NCBI GenBank assembly: GCA_934162625.1
Contig: CAKPJM010000013.1
Coordinates: 1 to 26,452, forward strand
DNA: 26,452 nt
Origin: an uncultured Clostridia bacterium
GTDB taxonomy: Bacteria; Bacillota; Clostridia; TANB77; CAG-508
Direction: 5' to 3'
Below, one piece after another: positions 8,868 through 16,954 of the stretch (position 1 is the first letter of the stretch; each line of letters begins with the position of its first letter). The position numbers were made by a program, and so were the translations under genes. Under the pieces are notes generated by a model. It searched no databases and was not told where the DNA came from. It saw only the letters and a list, made by a program, of their open reading frames with translations.

Positions 8868-9143
8868 CTACACAATCTTCGTAATTTCATTCCTTACAAA
8901 CTCTTCCACCATATTATCAATCATATTATTATACTGAGCCATTACGATAAACTCGTGAGTTTTAGGCTCTGGGTATTGTTCTTTTAAGAAAAGCTTCACC
9001 ATATTTGCAAATTCATACAAATACTTTTCTTCTTCATAAAGATAATCCATAAGTTCACAATTAATAGTAAGTTTACTATACTTAATAGGATTTAGTTCTT
9101 TCAAATACTTTTTCAAAAGTATACCATATTTTTTAAGAGCCAT
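8868..9143 (-). CDS. TnpV-like transposon-associated small protein
   Basis: A 91-aa protein starting MALKKYG at 9143, with AGGTGG upstream; a longer in-frame start at 9155 lacks a good site. The pattern KYG-x3-KKYLKE-x2-P-x2-Y near the N-terminus, then a helical segment and a C-terminal MVEEFV-x3-I stretch, resembles the TnpV family, small proteins of unknown function common on clostridial transposons and conjugative elements. The start overlaps the end of the upstream 103-aa gene, so the two are co-transcribed. No transposase or recombinase is adjacent, so this looks like cargo or a leftover of an older insertion. The name is from pattern memory. Confidence 0.55.
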   Translation of the reverse strand: MALKKYGILLKKYLKELNPIKYSKLTINCELMDYLYEEEKYLYEFANMVKLFLKEQYPEPKTHEFIVMAQYNNMIDNMVEEFVRNEITKIV

Positions 9144-9444
9144 AATGCTTACCACCTAAACCCATAATAACTAAATTCAAGCAATCTCCAAACCCAGACT
9201 TGTAATATTTATAATTGTAGTAAGTGCAAAAATCTATGAAGTCATCATAAATTTTTTCTAATAGTACTCTTGTATATTCTCTATTTTTGTAAGGCAAACT
9301 TTTTAATAGGTTGTTCTCTAGTTCATCAAAGTGCAAAAGATGTTTTTTATCCTCTTTTGTTAATTTTGCCAATTCTTCATCTCTAAATATAATCCAATCT
9401 GATAATAAATCATTTAATTCATTATTTAATATTTTGTTTTTCAT
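9133..9444 (-). CDS. Hypothetical 103-aa protein upstream of the TnpV-like gene
   Basis: The frame can be read from a TTG at 9459, but ATG at 9444 has GGAGGT at ideal spacing and is the chosen start. The protein is charged and mostly helical with a C-terminal cluster of aromatic residues (FCTYYNYKYYKSGFGD) and a glycine-rich tail. No signal peptide, membrane segment or zinc motif is visible. The tail resembles small clostridial element proteins ending in a GF-D motif, but I do not recognise a named family. Its last 11 nt overlap the start of the TnpV-like gene, indicating translational coupling. Confidence 0.6.
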   Translation of the reverse strand: MKNKILNNELNDLLSDWIIFRDEELAKLTKEDKKHLLHFDELENNLLKSLPYKNREYTRVLLEKIYDDFIDFCTYYNYKYYKSGFGDCLNLVIMGLGGKHYGS

Positions 9445-9615
9445 TAATTTTACCTCCAATTTTTACCATTTTTGCTTGGGGAGATTTTGGTGAAAAAATT
9501 CCCCCAAAAGTTCCTAAAATCGCACAAGTGTTCCAAAAAGCAAAATCTCTGAAAGCACTGAAATACTAATAAAAACTAAATATTTCTTAAATTTTCAAAA
9601 CCAGAGTTATGTCAA

Positions 9616-9660
9616 CTCATAACCCGAAGGTCGTAAGTTCGAGTCTTACCCCCGCAACCA
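9616..9660 (+). repeat. Left attachment-like repeat: 3' part of tRNA-Met(CAU)
   Basis: From the anticodon loop CTCATAA onward this matches a tRNA-Met: anticodon 3' stem CCCG, variable AAGGTC, T arm GTAAG-TTCGAGT-CTTAC, acceptor strand CCCCGCA, A and CCA. The 5' half is absent: no TGCGGGG acceptor strand or D arm lies upstream and the 5' anticodon stem is not complementary. It is therefore not a functional tRNA but the kind of 3' fragment left when an element integrates into a tRNA gene. Confidence 0.8.
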
Positions 9661-9724
9661 CTAGAACGAAAAGCATTTGCTAGACTTTAGCAAGTGTTTT
9701 TTCTATGTCTTTTTCATCAAAAAA

Positions 9725-9750
9725 GTCACACTTTGGTCACAGTTAGCACA
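9725..9750 (+). repeat. Left copy of a 26-nt sub-terminal repeat
   Basis: This stretch matches 24598-24623 at 20 of 26 positions in the same orientation, centred on TTGGTCACA. Read on the minus strand, both copies translate to a tail ending VTKV or VTKM and a stop, like the C-terminal tails of clostridial tyrosine integrases. They may be remnants of integrase genes or sub-terminal element sequences. Confidence 0.45.
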
Positions 9751-10026
9751 GAGCTTAGCGAAATTAAGCAGGTTTTAAGGAATGTATTTTCTATTCTTGT
9801 TGTAAAAAAATAAGAACAAATAAAATAGAAAACAAATTTGAAAAAGTAGTTATTATTTTTACTGTGATAAACGGGATAGAATTAATAAAACCATTGAAAT
9901 ATAAATAAAAATTATATACCGATAATATAATAAACCCCCGTCTTAAATCTCTACAAAGTAAAGAAGGGGGAACGGCGAGGGGAGTGCTTTAAATTATTTC
10001 GGGAAATACATAAGGAGGGTATCCGT

Positions 10027-10299
10027 TCATTTATCGGATAATGCTTCCAGCAGCAATGATACAGCCAAAGAAAAACCTTCTGCAAAAGCCGCTTCTATTT
10101 CTACATCCATAAAATTATTTTGATAATCCATAGCTTTCATAATTAAATCAAAAGTATTTTTATCTACAAGCTCTTTTAATTTGTTTTCAACTTCAACACA
10201 CTTAGAAAGACTTTTAGAGTGTCTTTCATCCGGTGGAGAATCTCTTTCAATAAAAGTGTAATCACCATTATATAAAGAAAGTATAGTTTTTGGTTTCAT
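10027..10299 (-). CDS. DUF6809-like small protein
   Basis: A 90-aa acidic protein starting at ATG 10299 behind a strong GGAGGTGAG. The pattern ILSLYNGDYTFIER near the N-terminus, a central charged helix, and the C-terminal AFAEGFSLAVSLLLEAL segment fit a small family of unknown function (DUF6809 in my memory) that is widespread in clostridial mobile elements and usually ends with a GF-x-LG-x-L-x-E helix. No catalytic motif, signal or membrane segment is visible. It is alone, pointing toward the left repeat, with no co-directional partner. The gene has a normal start and an open frame, so it is probably expressed; the function is unknown. Confidence 0.6.
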   Translation of the reverse strand: MKPKTILSLYNGDYTFIERDSPPDERHSKSLSKCVEVENKLKELVDKNTFDLIMKAMDYQNNFMDVEIEAAFAEGFSLAVSLLLEALSDK

Positions 10300-10442
10300 C
10301 TAAATCTCACCTCCAATTTGGTTTTGTATTTAAACTTAAAAATAATAGAAATGCAAGTATAAAAATATTATTAATTTAAACAGGATATGTAGAAAAAATA
10401 TGATTTATGTGATAAAATTACAAAAAAGTAAAGAGGGATAAT

Positions 10443-11345
10443 ATGGCAGGACAAATAAGACCATTTGTAAAATGGGCAGGAGGAAAAGGAAGTTTAATAC
10501 CACAGCTAAATAATTTCTACCCATACGAATTAAGAAATGGAATAATAGAAACATATATAGAACCATTTGTTGGTGGAGGGGCAGTGCTAATAGACATATT
10601 GCAAAAGTATAATGTTGAGCAAGCATATGCATTTGATATAAATATTGATTTAATAAACTGCTATAATGTTATAAAGAATAATGTAGAAGAATTAATTGAA
10701 ATTCTAGAACAAATGGAAACAGAATATTTAGATTTAGAGCAAGAGGAAAGAAAAGAATATTTTTATAATAAAAGAGACGAATATAATAATTATTCACTAA
10801 AAGAAAAAGAACAAAATGTTCAAAGAGCAGCTCAATTTATATATTTAAATAGGACATGCTTTAATGGATTATATAGGGTAAATAAAGCAGGAAAATTTAA
10901 TGTGCCCGTTGGGAATTATAGAAATCCTACAATATGTGATTCAGATAATTTAATAGATTTATCAAGATTAATACAAAATGTAGAATTTATCTATGGCGAT
11001 TATAAAAAAAGTATGGAATATGTAACAGAAAATACATTTGTATATTTTGACCCACCATATAGACCATTAAATGTAACATCAGCATTTACATCTTATACAA
11101 AAGAAGATTTTAATGATGAGAATCAGATAGAATTGGCACAATTTTATAGAGAATTAGATGAACGAAATGCTAAATTAATGCTAAGCAATTCAAATCCAAA
11201 GAATACAAATAAGGAAGATCATTTCTTTGATAACATATATCAGGGATTCAATATAGATGAAATATATGCAAGTAGAATGATAAATGCAAATTCAAATGGA
11301 AGAGGTAAAATATCTGAAATACTAGTTACAAACTACAATGCATAG
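10443..11345 (+). CDS. dpnM: DpnM-type Dam methyltransferase (M1 of a DpnII system, GATC adenine N6)
   Basis: A 300-aa alpha-class adenine N6-methyltransferase that would methylate A in double-stranded GATC. The AdoMet-binding N-terminus FVKWAGGKG lies at residues 8-16, FVGGGAV near 42, and the catalytic DPPY is D203-Y206, with a normal Dam/DpnM length. AGAGGG precedes the ATG. It is first in a three-gene operon, six nt before dpnA. Together with the downstream endonuclease this is the textbook DpnII organisation (dpnM-dpnA-dpnB). The protein protects host DNA, and probably the whole genome, from the cognate endonuclease. The frame is open and all motifs are present, so it should be active. 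Confidence 0.93.
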   Translation: MAGQIRPFVKWAGGKGSLIPQLNNFYPYELRNGIIETYIEPFVGGGAVLIDILQKYNVEQAYAFDINIDLINCYNVIKNNVEELIEILEQMETEYLDLEQEERKEYFYNKRDEYNNYSLKEKEQNVQRAAQFIYLNRTCFNGLYRVNKAGKFNVPVGNYRNPTICDSDNLIDLSRLIQNVEFIYGDYKKSMEYVTENTFVYFDPPYRPLNVTSAFTSYTKEDFNDENQIELAQFYRELDERNAKLMLSNSNPKNTNKEDHFFDNIYQGFNIDEIYASRMINANSNGRGKISEILVTNYNA

Positions 11346-11357
11346 TGGAGTGTGATA

Positions 11358-12140
11358 ATGTATACAGGAAAATATTATTATGATGAGGATCATTTTAAAT
11401 TAATAAAAGGTGATACTTTTAGAATATTAAAAAAGCTTGAAGACAAAACAGTAGATACTATATTTGCAGATCCACCATACTTTTTATCAAATGATGGTAT
11501 AACATGTAGTGGTGGGAAAATGGTAACAGTAAATAAAGGGAAATGGGATGAGTCTGATTCGTTAAAATATAAACATAATTTCAATAAAAAATGGATAAAA
11601 GAGTGCTATAGAATACTAAAAGATGATGGAACTATATGGATAAGTGGAACATTACATAATATTTATTCAATAGGGATGGCATTGGAAGAAGAAGGCTTTA
11701 AAATTATAAATAATATAACTTGGCAAAAGACAAATCCACCACCAAACTTGGCTTGCAAAACATTTACACATTCAACTGAAACAATACTATGGGCAAGAAA
11801 AGATATTAAAAAGTGCAAATATAAATTCAATTATGAATTAATGAAAAATATGAATGATGGAAAACAAATGAAAGATGTTTGGACTACAAGTTTAACTAAA
11901 CCATCAGAAAAGAAACATGGAAAACATCCAACGCAGAAACCACTAGAAATATTAGAAAAAGTAATAAAAGCATCTACAGATGAAAAAGATATAATTTTAG
12001 ACCCATTTAGTGGAAGTGGAACAACAGGAATTGCAGCATATAAGCTAGGTAGAAATTATATTGGAATAGAAAGAGAAAAAGAATATTTAGATTTATCAAT
12101 AAAAAGATTTGAAGAAATTAAGGAGGCAGCAGATGAGTAG
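11358..12140 (+). CDS. dpnA: DpnA-type adenine methyltransferase (M2 of the DpnII system)
   Basis: A 260-aa beta-class DNA methyltransferase. The catalytic DPPY comes first (D38-Y41, in FADPPYFLSNDG) and the AdoMet motif DPFSGSGTTG last (from about residue 215), the order typical of DpnA and other beta-class enzymes. DpnA methylates GATC also in single-stranded DNA, which is known to protect incoming transforming plasmid strands. A GTG at 11352 is possible, but ATG 11358 has GGAG seven nt upstream and is preferred. It follows dpnM closely and its last 8 nt overlap the start of the endonuclease gene. Confidence 0.9.
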   Translation: MYTGKYYYDEDHFKLIKGDTFRILKKLEDKTVDTIFADPPYFLSNDGITCSGGKMVTVNKGKWDESDSLKYKHNFNKKWIKECYRILKDDGTIWISGTLHNIYSIGMALEEEGFKIINNITWQKTNPPPNLACKTFTHSTETILWARKDIKKCKYKFNYELMKNMNDGKQMKDVWTTSLTKPSEKKHGKHPTQKPLEILEKVIKASTDEKDIILDPFSGSGTTGIAAYKLGRNYIGIEREKEYLDLSIKRFEEIKEAADE

Positions 12141-12990
12141 AAATTTTGAAGAGTGGCTAAATGAATTTAAATTTAGTATTTCAGGATATAAGTATTATAT
12201 AGATTTTGAAAAAGTATATAGAAATGTAGAGAATATAAAAATAGAATTAAATATTCTAAATTCTCTGATTGGTAGTAAACAAATAGAAGAAGACTTTCAA
12301 AATATTATAGAAAAATATCCAGAAACTCTAAAATGTATACCAATTTTATTAGCAGTAAGACAAATGGAAATATATGCTCAAGATGAAAATGGAGAATTTA
12401 CTTATAATTTTAAAAATCAAAATTATAGTATAGAACAATACAAAGTTTTTATGAGAGAGACAGGTCTATTTGAATTGTTAGAAAAACATATAGTTAATAA
12501 TTTAGTTGATTATTGTTTAGGTGTTGAGACAGGATTAGATTCTAATGGTAGAAAAAATCGTGGTGGACATCAAATGGAAGACTTAGTTGAAGCATACATA
12601 AAAAAATCAGGAGTAAAAGAATATTATAAAGAGATGTATTTGACAGACATTGAGAAAAAGTGGAATATGGACTTATCAGCAATATCCGGAAATGGTACAT
12701 CAACTAAAAGATTTGATTTTGTTGTAAAAACAGATAATATGATATATGTAATTGAAACTAATTTTTATGGTGGAAATGGTGGAGGCTCAAAATTAAATGA
12801 AACTGCTAGAAGCTATAAAATGATTTCTCAAGAAGCTGATACAATAGATGGTGTAAAATTTGTATGGTTTACAGATGGAACAGCATGGAGAAGTGCTAGA
12901 AGAAACTTAGAAGAAACATTTAATGTTATGGACAATATTTATAATATAAACGATATGGAAAATGGCATTATGACTAAAATATTTAAATAG
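12133..12990 (+). CDS. dpnB: DpnII-type restriction endonuclease (GATC)
   Basis: A 285-aa type II endonuclease, close in length to R.DpnII, that would cut unmethylated GATC. The frame can be read from 12109, but ATG 12133 has AAGGAGG at ideal distance and yields the usual N-terminus SRNFEEWL. Recognisable blocks are KCIPILLAVRQ near 70, NRGGHQMEDLVE near 140-151, and the catalytic region with GTSTKRFDFVV followed by VIETNFYGG near 190-215, a PD-(D/E)xK variant in which a glutamate in IETN takes the usual place. It overlaps dpnA by 8 nt, so methylases are translated before the nuclease. All visible motifs are intact. Confidence 0.92.
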   Translation: MSRNFEEWLNEFKFSISGYKYYIDFEKVYRNVENIKIELNILNSLIGSKQIEEDFQNIIEKYPETLKCIPILLAVRQMEIYAQDENGEFTYNFKNQNYSIEQYKVFMRETGLFELLEKHIVNNLVDYCLGVETGLDSNGRKNRGGHQMEDLVEAYIKKSGVKEYYKEMYLTDIEKKWNMDLSAISGNGTSTKRFDFVVKTDNMIYVIETNFYGGNGGGSKLNETARSYKMISQEADTIDGVKFVWFTDGTAWRSARRNLEETFNVMDNIYNINDMENGIMTKIFK

Positions 12991-13004
12991 AATAGGAAAA
13001 GTAA

Positions 13005-13539
13005 ATGGAATTTTTAGAAGGTAGAAAATATAGAAAAAGAAGAACAGAAAAATCAATAATGGATATAAAAGTAAATAATAGCTATACAATATATGTATTC
13101 GAAGGTTCTTTATCTCCAAATGATATAGTAGTTCAATATAGTAAAGATGGAGGAAGGGCAAGAACACCAAAGCATATACATTGGGTAATAGACATGCTTT
13201 TAAAAGAACAAAAGAATCACAATGATGTTATTACTTTTATAAAATGTATGCAAAAAACTTGGGATGAAATTGTGGGACTAGAAAGTAATGATTATATAAC
13301 TTTAAAAAATACATTATTAAAATATAAAAATAGAGTAGATAAAGAAATATCAAAATTAACTCTTGAAGGGCGGAGAGTATCCAATTGATTTTGTTTTAGT
13401 ATTATTGCTACTACTTATGATTCAGGAAAAAACAAATAGAGCAGATGCATATATGTTCAAACAGATATTAGATGAACTATTAAAAGACAATATGGATATT
13501 TTTTCAATTGTAAGTACATCAACATTTAGAGGAAGATAA
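13005..13539 (+). pseudogene. Frameshifted accessory gene downstream of the DpnII endonuclease
   Basis: The open frame from ATG 13005 encodes 127 aa and stops at 13388. Removing one G from the GGG at about 13368-13370 joins it to a second open stretch that runs to TAA 13537-13539, giving about 177 aa. The joined sequence reads smoothly across the junction (TLEGGEYPIDF), and the second half has a hydrophobic helix followed by FKQILDELL, so I regard it as one gene with a one-base insertion. The N-terminal half has conserved-looking blocks (VQYSKDGGRARTPKHIHWVID). It starts 14 nt after dpnB with only a weak GGAAAAG. I do not recognise the family; it may be a restriction accessory protein. A sequencing error is possible. 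Confidence 0.6.
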
Positions 13540-13565
13540 AATAAATATATAAAATAGTTCTAGGG

Positions 13566-13591
13566 GGACAACTATTATTGGTTGTCCTTTT
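13566..13591 (+). terminator. Probable terminator after the DpnII operon
   Basis: A 7-bp stem GGACAAC / GTTGTCC with an 8-nt loop is followed by a short TTTT. It lies 26 nt after the frameshifted accessory gene and 17 nt before the start of the next gene. The T run is short, so termination may be partial. Confidence 0.6.
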
Positions 13592-13607
13592 GAGTATAAA
13601 AGGAGAA

Positions 13608-14361
13608 ATGGGATTGAAATATGAACCGGATGCATTCAAATTAGAAGACACAACAATATGGTCTTTTAAAGAAAGGGGGAATTGGGCAACTCATAAAGGA
13701 GATTATAGAGGAAATTGCTCTCCACAAGTCCCCAGAAACTTAATTTTAAAATATACTAAAGAAGGAGATATAGTATTAGATACATTTTGTGGAAGTGGAA
13801 CTACAATGATAGAAGCAAAATTACTTAATAGAAAAGGAGTACGGAATAGATGTAAATGTGAATGCTCTTAAAATAGCAAAGGAACGAATTAAATTTAAAA
13901 GCAATAATTTATATGAACCGAAATTAATAAGGGCTGATTCAACAAATTTAAAAGGAATAGTACCAGATGATTGTATAGATTTTATATTTGCACATCCACC
14001 ATATGCAAATATTATAAAATATAGTAAAGATATTAAAGAAGATTTATCAAGACTGGAATTAAACGAATTTTTAAATCATATTAAATTATTTTCAAAAGAA
14101 TGTTTTAGAATCTTAAAAAAAGAAAAATACTGTGCAGTTTTAATTGGAGACATAAGGAAAAGTAAAAATGTTATTCCATTAGGTTTTTATATCATGAATA
14201 TTTTCATCGAAAGAGGATTCACCTTAAAAGAAATAATAATAAAAGAGCAGCACAACTGCAAAAGAACAGGATATTGGAGCCAAAATACAAATAGGGATTT
14301 TTATCTGTTGGCACATGAGTACATATTTATTTTAAAAAAGACATCATTTGACAAAAATTAA
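13608..14361 (+). pseudogene. Frameshifted DNA methyltransferase (N4/N6 amino-methylase fold)
   Basis: Two overlapping open frames encode the halves of one methyltransferase. The first, from ATG 13608 (AAAGGAG upstream), has WSFKERGNWATHKGDYRG and the AdoMet motif DTFCGSGTT. It derails into RNRCKCECS after LLNRKGV. The second, up to 14361, continues with NALKIAKERI and the catalytic-site-like FAHPPYANIIKYS, then RILKKEKYCAVLIGDIR. Dropping one C at about 13841 (GTACGGAATA) restores the expected GVGIDVNVNALKIA. The motif order is AdoMet site then PPY, unlike dpnA. The PPY is preceded by H, as in some N4-cytosine enzymes. It has no matching endonuclease beside it, so it is an orphan or remnant of a second restriction system. 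As it stands the enzyme is split and probably dead. Confidence 0.75.
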
Positions 14362-14376
14362 CAAATGTGGTAATAT
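14348..14376 (+). promoter_or_regulatory. Strong promoter (TTGACA, 17 nt, extended TAATAT)
   Basis: TTGACA at 14348-14353, a 17-nt spacer and TAATAT at 14371-14376, with TGG in front of the -10 (extended -10). This is near consensus for housekeeping sigma. Predicted start of transcription is about 14382-14384, which leaves a leader of about 170 nt before the GHKL ATPase gene. The -35 overlaps the last codons of the methyltransferase pseudogene. Confidence 0.75.
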
Positions 14377-14382
14377 CTATCT

Positions 14383-14535
14383 AGATTCGGTATAGCACTT
14401 TGTCTGAAGAGTTAAAATATTTTAATATTGGGTATAAAACCTTGTATTTAAACAAAGTTATAATAGTATTATTTTCTTTGTTTATTTTGACTTGGAGTTT
14501 AAGGTCTATCTAAATCTAGATAGATTATTTTTTTA
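14383..14535 (+). ncRNA. Structured leader or small RNA upstream of the GHKL ATPase gene (attenuator candidate)
   Basis: Between the strong promoter and the ATPase start lie about 150 nt without a gene. ACAAAGT (14452-14458) can pair with ACTTTGT (14397-14403) or, as ACAAAG, with CTTTGT (14476-14481): two mutually exclusive helices. The end is a terminator hairpin with a T tract. The 3' arm of that hairpin can also pair over 13 bases with 14375-14387 at the promoter edge, if transcription starts early enough to include it. It matches no riboswitch class I know. It could be an attenuated leader or a free-standing small RNA of about 150 nt. Confidence 0.45.
14505..14535 (+). terminator. Terminator-like hairpin in the leader of the GHKL ATPase operon
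   Basis: An 8-bp stem TCTATCTA / TAGATAGA (14505-14512 and 14517-14524) with loop AATC is followed by a T-rich tract through 14535. It sits only about 20 nt before the start codon, right in front of AAAAGGAGG, so it could stop transcription before the gene or end a small RNA. Confidence 0.6.
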
Positions 14536-14555
14536 TTTTAAAAGGAGGATTTGTT

Positions 14556-16151
14556 ATGGAAAGAACAAACAAAGAAAATAATATTATTAGAAATGAGGTG
14601 AAATATGAATCTAAAAATACACCAAATGCAAAAATATTAATATCTGCATTACAACATATAGGATATGAAAACACGGTAGCTATATGTGATATTATTGATA
14701 ATAGTATTGATGCAGATTCTACTAAAATACAAGTATTCATAGAAGAAGATAATGAAAAGCAATTAAGGATAATGATAGCAGATAACGGAAACGGTATGGA
14801 ATATGAAGTATTGGATGAGGCATTAAAATTAGGTTCTAACAGTGAACATTCTACAGGAGGAGACTTAGGAAAATTTGGAATGGGATTAAGCACAGCAGGG
14901 TTATCACTTGCAAATAGAACAACAGTATTAACAAAGGAATTAAATACTCCATTCGTATTGAAAAGTGTAACAGATGTTGACGTAATAAAAGAGTCAAACG
15001 ACTTTGTTAAATTTATAGGAAATGCAAATCAGGTAGAAGAAGCATTTTTTAAAAATATTGTTAATAGCGAGACAGGAACAATTATAATATTTGAAAAATG
15101 TTCAGGTATAACTAATAAAAATGTAAAGCAGTTTTCAAACAAATTAGTTAAAGAAATGGCTAGAATATATAGAAAATACATGAACAGAATTACATTTGAG
15201 GTAAATGGCGAAAAGGTATTGCCATATGATCCTTTAATGTTAGATGATGAGGAATTTAAATCACAACTATTTAGCGATGAAGATTATGAAGTTAAATGGA
15301 AAGACAATAAAACTGGAGAAACTAGAAAGGGAATCGTTCATGTTAAATTAGCTTTATTGCAAGTATATAATGAGGAATTGCAAAAGAATAAAGACATTAA
15401 TATGAAAAATCAAGGATTTTCTGTTTTGAGGAATAATAGAGAAATAGCTTTTGGATTTGTTCCAAAGGATTGGTTTAATAAGCATCCTAATTTTAACAGG
15501 GTTAGGGGAGAATTATCTTTTAACTCGGAATTAGATGAACCAATGGGTGTTAATTTCACTAAAAATGGCATAGATATGGTGGACTCTATAGATAATTCTT
15601 TAAGAAATGATTTATTGCCACAGATGAGAGCAATGAGCAATCAGACGAAGAAAACTGCAAAAATATCTGAAGAAGAAATAAATAGCCATAAAGAAGCAGA
15701 AAAAGTAATTAATAATAAATCAAAATTACTTATTACCCCAATTGTAAAGAAAGAAAAAAGAGATAGCAATAAGGATAAAGAACAAACAAAACAAATGGAA
15801 CAGGTTAATAAAGACAATATGCAAGAAAGAGAAAGAAAGCCTAAAAAAACACAGGATAGTAATGCTAATGTTGAATTTAGAACGGCTAAAAATGGTAGAC
15901 TCGCTTCAATATTTGAGGCTTGGCAAGAAGGTAAAAAGATAGTAATAGAATGGAATACAGAGCATCCATTTTATGATAGATTTGTAATTGAAAATAAAGA
16001 CAATCAACATTTAGTAACATCTGTAGACTTTTTAATATATTCTTTAGCATCAGCTCAAATCCAAGCTATGGGGGATGATGAACAAAAAGCAATAATGGTA
16101 GAAAACATAATATCTACGATGAGTACTAATATGAGAGCATTACTATCATAA
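14556..16151 (+). CDS. GHKL (MORC/MutL/Hsp90-type) ATPase, candidate defence protein
   Basis: A 531-aa protein with a complete GHKL ATP site: N-box DIIDNSIDA (N49), DNGNGM (76-81) and the lid GKFGMGLSTAGLSLA (105-119). An S5-like second domain follows to about 370, with GFSVLRNNREIAFGF near 288-302. Then comes a charged K/E/Q linker (about 375-430) and a small C-terminal domain (about 435-531). This is the layout of bacterial MORC-like or GyrB/MutL-related ATPases often found next to nucleases in defence loci. There is no membrane segment, so it is not a histidine kinase, and no MutL endonuclease motif. The ATG has AAAAGGAGG. It is followed 19 nt later by the Abi_C gene. The ATPase is certain; the defence role is inferred from the partner and island. 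Confidence 0.85.
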   Translation: MERTNKENNIIRNEVKYESKNTPNAKILISALQHIGYENTVAICDIIDNSIDADSTKIQVFIEEDNEKQLRIMIADNGNGMEYEVLDEALKLGSNSEHSTGGDLGKFGMGLSTAGLSLANRTTVLTKELNTPFVLKSVTDVDVIKESNDFVKFIGNANQVEEAFFKNIVNSETGTIIIFEKCSGITNKNVKQFSNKLVKEMARIYRKYMNRITFEVNGEKVLPYDPLMLDDEEFKSQLFSDEDYEVKWKDNKTGETRKGIVHVKLALLQVYNEELQKNKDINMKNQGFSVLRNNREIAFGFVPKDWFNKHPNFNRVRGELSFNSELDEPMGVNFTKNGIDMVDSIDNSLRNDLLPQMRAMSNQTKKTAKISEEEINSHKEAEKVINNKSKLLITPIVKKEKRDSNKDKEQTKQMEQVNKDNMQERERKPKKTQDSNANVEFRTAKNGRLASIFEAWQEGKKIVIEWNTEHPFYDRFVIENKDNQHLVTSVDFLIYSLASAQIQAMGDDEQKAIMVENIISTMSTNMRALLS

Positions 16152-16170
16152 GGATAAGGAGGAGCGAAAC

Positions 16171-16950
16171 ATGTCAGATTTAAAAGCGGTAGATATTGAT
16201 GAATTTATGGAAATTATAGCGAGGAAAACAAAAAGAGGTAAAGGATATGTATGGGATTTTTCCGATTATAGATTTAAAAGTTTTATTGAAGAGTGTACAG
16301 GAAGCAATATTGATGATGAAGAGTACAAAGATGAAGAAGAGGGAAATTCCAAAGCTAAAAGACTAAGAAGATATATCAAAAATGAAGATAATGTAAAAGT
16401 TAAACAATTAATGATCGGTTTTTTGGAGTATGGAACAAAGCGAGATTTTTTACTTAAAAAGCATATACCTGTAGTCAAAAGGATGGTCAAGCAATTAGAA
16501 AAATATGAAAAAACTATTGACATTAGTGAAAATACTGTAAGAAATAAAAAAGAAGAGGAAATGCTATTAAGACATATTAAGGAAAGACTGTCAAAGGGTG
16601 AATATGAATTCACTATTGATAGATTACATACATTACTAAGATATAAATATCAAGCTATATTTGAGGAGTTAGGAAAACCAATAAAGGGAGAAACATTAGA
16701 TTCTATAGCGGGAGAATTGAACAATATCTTAAGAGAAGATGAAATATTTAAAGAGAGTACAACATTTAGTATTTTGAGTGCAACTAAGAAGATTATGAAA
16801 AGCTTTGATGATGCACGAAACAACAGAACATATGCACATGCTAATAATATAATGAAAAAGAATGAGGCAGAGTTTCTGTGTATTTATATTGTTGATTATT
16901 ATAATTTTATTAACAAGATAGAATATAAGAAAATAAAAATTTCAAAATAG
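16171..16950 (+). CDS. Abi_C/HEPN-domain protein, partner of the GHKL ATPase
   Basis: A 259-aa soluble protein. The N-terminal 130 residues are charged and helical without a motif I know. The C-terminal half, from about residue 148, fits the Abortive infection C-terminus family: RLHTLLRYKYQAIFEE, a middle LNNILREDEIF, and the end RNNRTYAHAN. That last segment has R216 and H223, an Rx6H spacing typical of HEPN ribonucleases, followed by a hydrophobic final helix. The start has AAGGAGGAG and lies 19 nt after the ATPase stop, so the pair is one transcript ending at a strong terminator. The likely role is an RNase effector set off or restrained by the ATPase; this is inference. HEPN folds without nuclease activity also exist. 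Confidence 0.7.
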   Translation: MSDLKAVDIDEFMEIIARKTKRGKGYVWDFSDYRFKSFIEECTGSNIDDEEYKDEEEGNSKAKRLRRYIKNEDNVKVKQLMIGFLEYGTKRDFLLKKHIPVVKRMVKQLEKYEKTIDISENTVRNKKEEEMLLRHIKERLSKGEYEFTIDRLHTLLRYKYQAIFEELGKPIKGETLDSIAGELNNILREDEIFKESTTFSILSATKKIMKSFDDARNNRTYAHANNIMKKNEAEFLCIYIVDYYNFINKIEYKKIKISK

Positions 16951-16954
16951 CGTA

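Larger units (their letters stand above)
9445..10026. other. Gene-poor junction: tRNA-Met remnant, integrase-tail-like repeat, no intact gene
   Basis: This 582-nt stretch separates block A from block B. It contains the 3' fragment of tRNA-Met (9616-9660) and a 26-nt sequence (9725-9750) repeated in diverged form near the other end of block B. A C-rich and a G-rich run (around 9934 and 9965) could pair but make no clear terminator. No ORF with a ribosome-binding site was found on either strand. Local composition is richer in GC around 9960-9985 than the surroundings, consistent with a junction of different DNAs. Confidence 0.6.

Noticed and set aside
9311..9493. 60-aa plus-strand ORF
   Set aside because: Antisense to the 103-aa gene that has a good start and coupling to the next gene.
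9601..9660. A complete tRNA-Met gene
   Set aside because: No 5' acceptor strand, no D arm, and the 5' anticodon stem does not pair; only the 3' part matches.
14383..14535. Retron or known riboswitch
   Set aside because: No reverse transcriptase is nearby, and none of the conserved cores of riboswitches I know is present.
14525..14893. 122-aa minus-strand ORF over the GHKL gene start
   Set aside because: Antisense to a gene with all ATPase motifs; no start signal.
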